A DNA stretch of 7,718 bases, from assembly GCA_002695185.1 (NCBI GenBank), contig NZOF01000078.1:1-7718 (forward strand), given 5' to 3'. This document shows, piece by piece, positions 6,194 through 7,718 of the stretch. The stretch's first letter is position 1. Each line of letters starts with the position of its first letter. The notes under the pieces are model-generated. The model was not told the DNA's origin. It saw only the letters and a list, made by a program, of their open reading frames with translations, and made no database searches. Made by a program: the position numbers and the translations under genes. The stretch is from Erythrobacter sp. GTDB taxonomy: Bacteria; Pseudomonadota; Alphaproteobacteria; Sphingomonadales; Sphingomonadaceae.

Positions 6194-6253
6194 GCCTGCA
6201 GGGCAACGGGTTCAGGTGTTTTGCAGGCTAATGTCGGATGTTGTCGTTCCGAC
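6194..6253. repeat. Two inverted repeats in the gap between the orphan gene and the HTH gene
   Basis: The arms GCCTGCA (6194-6200) and TGCAGGC (6222-6228) are 21 bases apart. The arms GTCGGA (6233-6238) and TCCGAC (6248-6253) are 9 bases apart. The second lies 27 bases past the stop codon of the orphan gene and could be a weak terminator, although no T run follows on the minus strand. The gap 6042-6279 holds no gene I can support and should also contain the promoter of the HTH gene. Confidence 0.4.
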
Positions 6254-6279
6254 TCGCTACTCGGAGAAAACGAGAGCGC

Positions 6280-7041
6280 CTAGAGCGTGGCAATGTCTCG
6301 TGCAGTTAAGTCCTTTTCGTGGCCGAAGGGGGACTTTCCTGATTGATTGTAAGTATAATTTATATTTCCAGCAGTAAATGATCCCCCATCAATCTTCGCT
6401 ACAGCTTCTTGCATAAAGCGAATGCTAGGACCACCTTCGCCAAATTCGTTAACGCTGGTCCGTATTTTACCCCGACCCCAAACATGTGCGTAAAGAAGGG
6501 CAAGACGGGCGAGAAGCAATTGAAGGTTCTCCGAGTCTATTCGATTTTCTGACTTGAGGGCCCGTTCATCCGCAATGATGCGGTCGCAGCGCTTCACCAA
6601 TGCGAGGAGCGATCGGATGAGTTTCTCTGCGTCGACGGGAATGAGTTTATCTGTGTTGATGTAGTCACCTGCAAATATTCTCCCGGGAGAATAGAGCGAA
6701 AGATCCAAATCTTTTGCATCACTATGCGCATTTAGACCGAAGCATCCAAGCAGATTTATAGTTTTTGCCCTAGTATCTTCTGCGTGTTCTATCATCTTAA
6801 CCGAAGTTCGTAAGTCAAATGGTGAATCGCTATCCCACAGCTTGCCTTGCTCTTTGTAAAGGTCAGCATATGAATTGAGCTTTGTCTGGAGGAAAAATAG
6901 CATTTCCTCTCCTAAAGGGTCGAACAGTGTTGGGCGGCCCTTTCTAACCAAGGCATCTAAGTCTTCGCAGTCAGCGATCGAAAATGGTGCTGTCGGGTTT
7001 TCCTTATTATCAGAGTTTTCGGCGTTCATTTCGGGGCGCAA
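6280..7041 (-). CDS. Orphan protein of the mobile element, function unknown
   Basis: A 253-residue soluble protein that I do not recognise, with no signal peptide or transmembrane segment. It is mostly helical by appearance, with Leu-rich stretches at about 46-60, 140-155 and 172-186 (LQLLLARLALLYAHVWG). A Gly-rich turn follows (FGEGGPSIRF, 200-209), then a polar Asn/Gly/Ser tail. The GGPSIRF-type turn before a helix recalls hypothetical proteins seen next to integrases, but this is only an impression. The TTG at 7041 is chosen over ATG 7029 because AAGGA (7048-7052, minus strand) lies 6 bases before the TTG and 18 before the ATG. The DNA is clearly AT-richer than the left part of the window. 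It follows the recombinase fragment by 96 bases on the same strand. It could be cargo, for example defence or maintenance, or an element regulator. Confidence 0.72.
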   Translation of the reverse strand: MRPEMNAENSDNKENPTAPFSIADCEDLDALVRKGRPTLFDPLGEEMLFFLQTKLNSYADLYKEQGKLWDSDSPFDLRTSVKMIEHAEDTRAKTINLLGCFGLNAHSDAKDLDLSLYSPGRIFAGDYINTDKLIPVDAEKLIRSLLALVKRCDRIIADERALKSENRIDSENLQLLLARLALLYAHVWGRGKIRTSVNEFGEGGPSIRFMQEAVAKIDGGSFTAGNINYTYNQSGKSPFGHEKDLTARDIATL

Positions 7042-7047
7042 CGTTTT

Positions 7048-7052
7048 TCCTT
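7048..7052 (-). promoter_or_regulatory. Ribosome binding site favouring a TTG start
   Basis: AAGGA on the minus strand, 6 bases before TTG 7041. No comparable sequence precedes the in-frame ATG at 7029. Confidence 0.6.
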
Positions 7053-7137
7053 CACGGTATCGGGCGGAGCACAGACGCCCAGTTTCTAGGGCGCATACTC
7101 TGCGGCGAAACCGTTAGGATTTGCTTGTCGTCGCTAT

Positions 7138-7638
7138 TTAGAAGTGAAGTTTTTCAAGCGCATCCTCCGCTTTTGGGCGGACTAGATGACCATAGTGGTC
7201 CTCAATCATCTGCACTCCAGTCCCAGCCAGCTTGGCAACCAAAAAGAGTGATTGACCGTCCATGACAAGGTCGGTGATCACGGAATGGCGAAGTGTATAA
7301 GCAGTGGTGGCCGTTGGGAGATTAGCAGCAATGGCGGCAGCCCTAATTGGCTTTTTCCATGAATTACGGTTCCATGAGCTGCCATCATTCCTGCAAAAAA
7401 TTGGCTGTGACGGAGACCGACCTTTGGCTTGTTTTTCTAGAAATTTCATGGTCGACGACGGGATGGCGATCTGTCTGGGTTTAGTAGATTTTTCCTGACC
7501 TATCGTCACTGTGAGCGTTCTAGGTTCGAGGTCGCCCACGCGGAGAGCTGCCAGTGCTCCGACACGGATTGGCAGCAAGCACATCGCGTGAACAAAAGGT
7601 CGTATTTCTTCTGTTGAGGCTAAGAGCCTGACCCGAAA
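7138..7638 (-). pseudogene. Tyrosine recombinase/integrase, catalytic-domain fragment
   Basis: From ATG 7584 the frame gives 148 residues that match the C-terminal catalytic domain of a site-specific tyrosine integrase. Visible are box I Arg R7 in LLPIRVGAL, the beta-hairpin Lys (K32 or K35), Y96-T-L-R99-H100 as box II, G121 in KLAGTG, and the nucleophile Y131 in EDHYGHL. Family resemblance continues upstream of that ATG through STEEIRPFVHA to base 7638, where an in-frame TAG (7639-7641) ends it. No ATG, GTG or TTG lies in between. A full enzyme would need about 150-250 more residues (arm-binding and core-binding domains). Either the gene is broken by a stop or frameshift, or a truncated product starts at 7584. 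Tyr replaces the usual first His of box II and Thr the later one; I believe this is normal in the subfamily. It is unlikely to recombine DNA alone. Confidence 0.75.
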
Positions 7639-7653
7639 CTAAGTTGGGTGATA

Positions 7654-7718
7654 TCAGCGAGTTAGCTTGACGGCCAAATCCAGGGCTGATTCAGGAGTTT
7701 TGCGAAGAACTTCTGGAG
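7654..7718 (-). other. 3' end of an open frame running in from the right edge
   Basis: In the same frame as the recombinase fragment, 20 codons (PEVLRKTPESALDLAVKLTR) lead to TGA 7654-7656. This could be the end of a separate gene, such as a tandem recombinase, or the upstream part of the broken integrase separated by two stops. It is too short to identify. Confidence 0.35.

Larger units (their letters stand above)
2994..7641 (-). mobile_element. Putative integrative and mobilizable element (IME), or integrated mobilizable plasmid; ends unresolved
   Basis: All genes here lie on one strand and comprise a tyrosine recombinase fragment, an excisionase-like HTH protein, an oriT-like repeat region, a MobC-like protein and a MOBP relaxase. 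No type IV coupling protein or mating-pair gene is in the window, so the element would depend on a helper for transfer. Base composition differs from the left part: 46 of 60 bases are G or C at 1321-1380, against 24 of 60 at 6721-6780. The given limits are those of the recognised genes. True ends are unknown, no att repeats were found by eye, and the element may continue past the right edge. Confidence 0.6.

Noticed and set aside
6096..6377. Plus-strand frame of 93 codons
   Set aside because: It overlaps the orphan gene antisense, and no ribosome binding site or family resemblance is seen.
7076..7093. CGCCC...GGGCG stem between the recombinase fragment and the orphan gene as a terminator or attachment site
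   Set aside because: The stem has only 5 bp, with no T run on either strand and no matching repeat found elsewhere.
1..7718. CRISPR array, tRNA or rRNA gene
   Set aside because: No regularly spaced repeats and no cloverleaf or rRNA-like sequence were noticed by eye.

Overview
The window looks like alphaproteobacterial DNA, most likely from a sphingomonad or Erythrobacter relative. The inference rests on GC-rich coding DNA at the left, an acetolactate synthase/aldehyde dehydrogenase pair, a remnant of a YnfA-type membrane protein and a short Cys-containing lipoprotein. No rRNA or tRNA gene is visible, so placement below class is a guess.

Left part (1-2738, plus strand, chromosome-like). The 3' end of a thiamine-diphosphate enzyme of the acetolactate synthase family overlaps a complete NAD(P)-dependent aldehyde dehydrogenase by an ATGA junction, so the two form an operon. 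A 619-bp stretch (1772-2390) holds no intact gene. It contains the first ~30 codons of a ynfA-like gene on the minus strand, which then breaks off, with a 14-bp perfect palindrome nearby. A 115-residue lipoprotein with its own Shine-Dalgarno sequence follows.

Right part (2994-7718, all genes on the minus strand, accessory). Reading in the direction of transcription (right to left), it holds: a tyrosine recombinase fragment keeping only the catalytic domain; a 253-residue orphan protein in visibly AT-richer DNA; an AlpA/excisionase-like helix-turn-helix protein whose 3' end overlaps, out of frame, a single-pass membrane protein; a non-coding segment rich in inverted repeats (candidate oriT and operator); a ribbon-helix-helix MobC-like relaxosome protein; and an RP4-TraI-like MOBP relaxase coupled to it by ATGA.

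The combination of integrase, excisionase-like HTH, oriT-like region, accessory protein and relaxase, with no coupling protein or mating-pair genes in view, fits an integrative and mobilizable element (or an integrated mobilizable plasmid) that would borrow a helper's transfer apparatus. The mobilization pair looks intact. The integration end looks decayed: the recombinase has in-frame stops upstream of its catalytic domain, and the HTH and membrane genes seem to be fused or frameshifted. Element ends and att sites could not be located.
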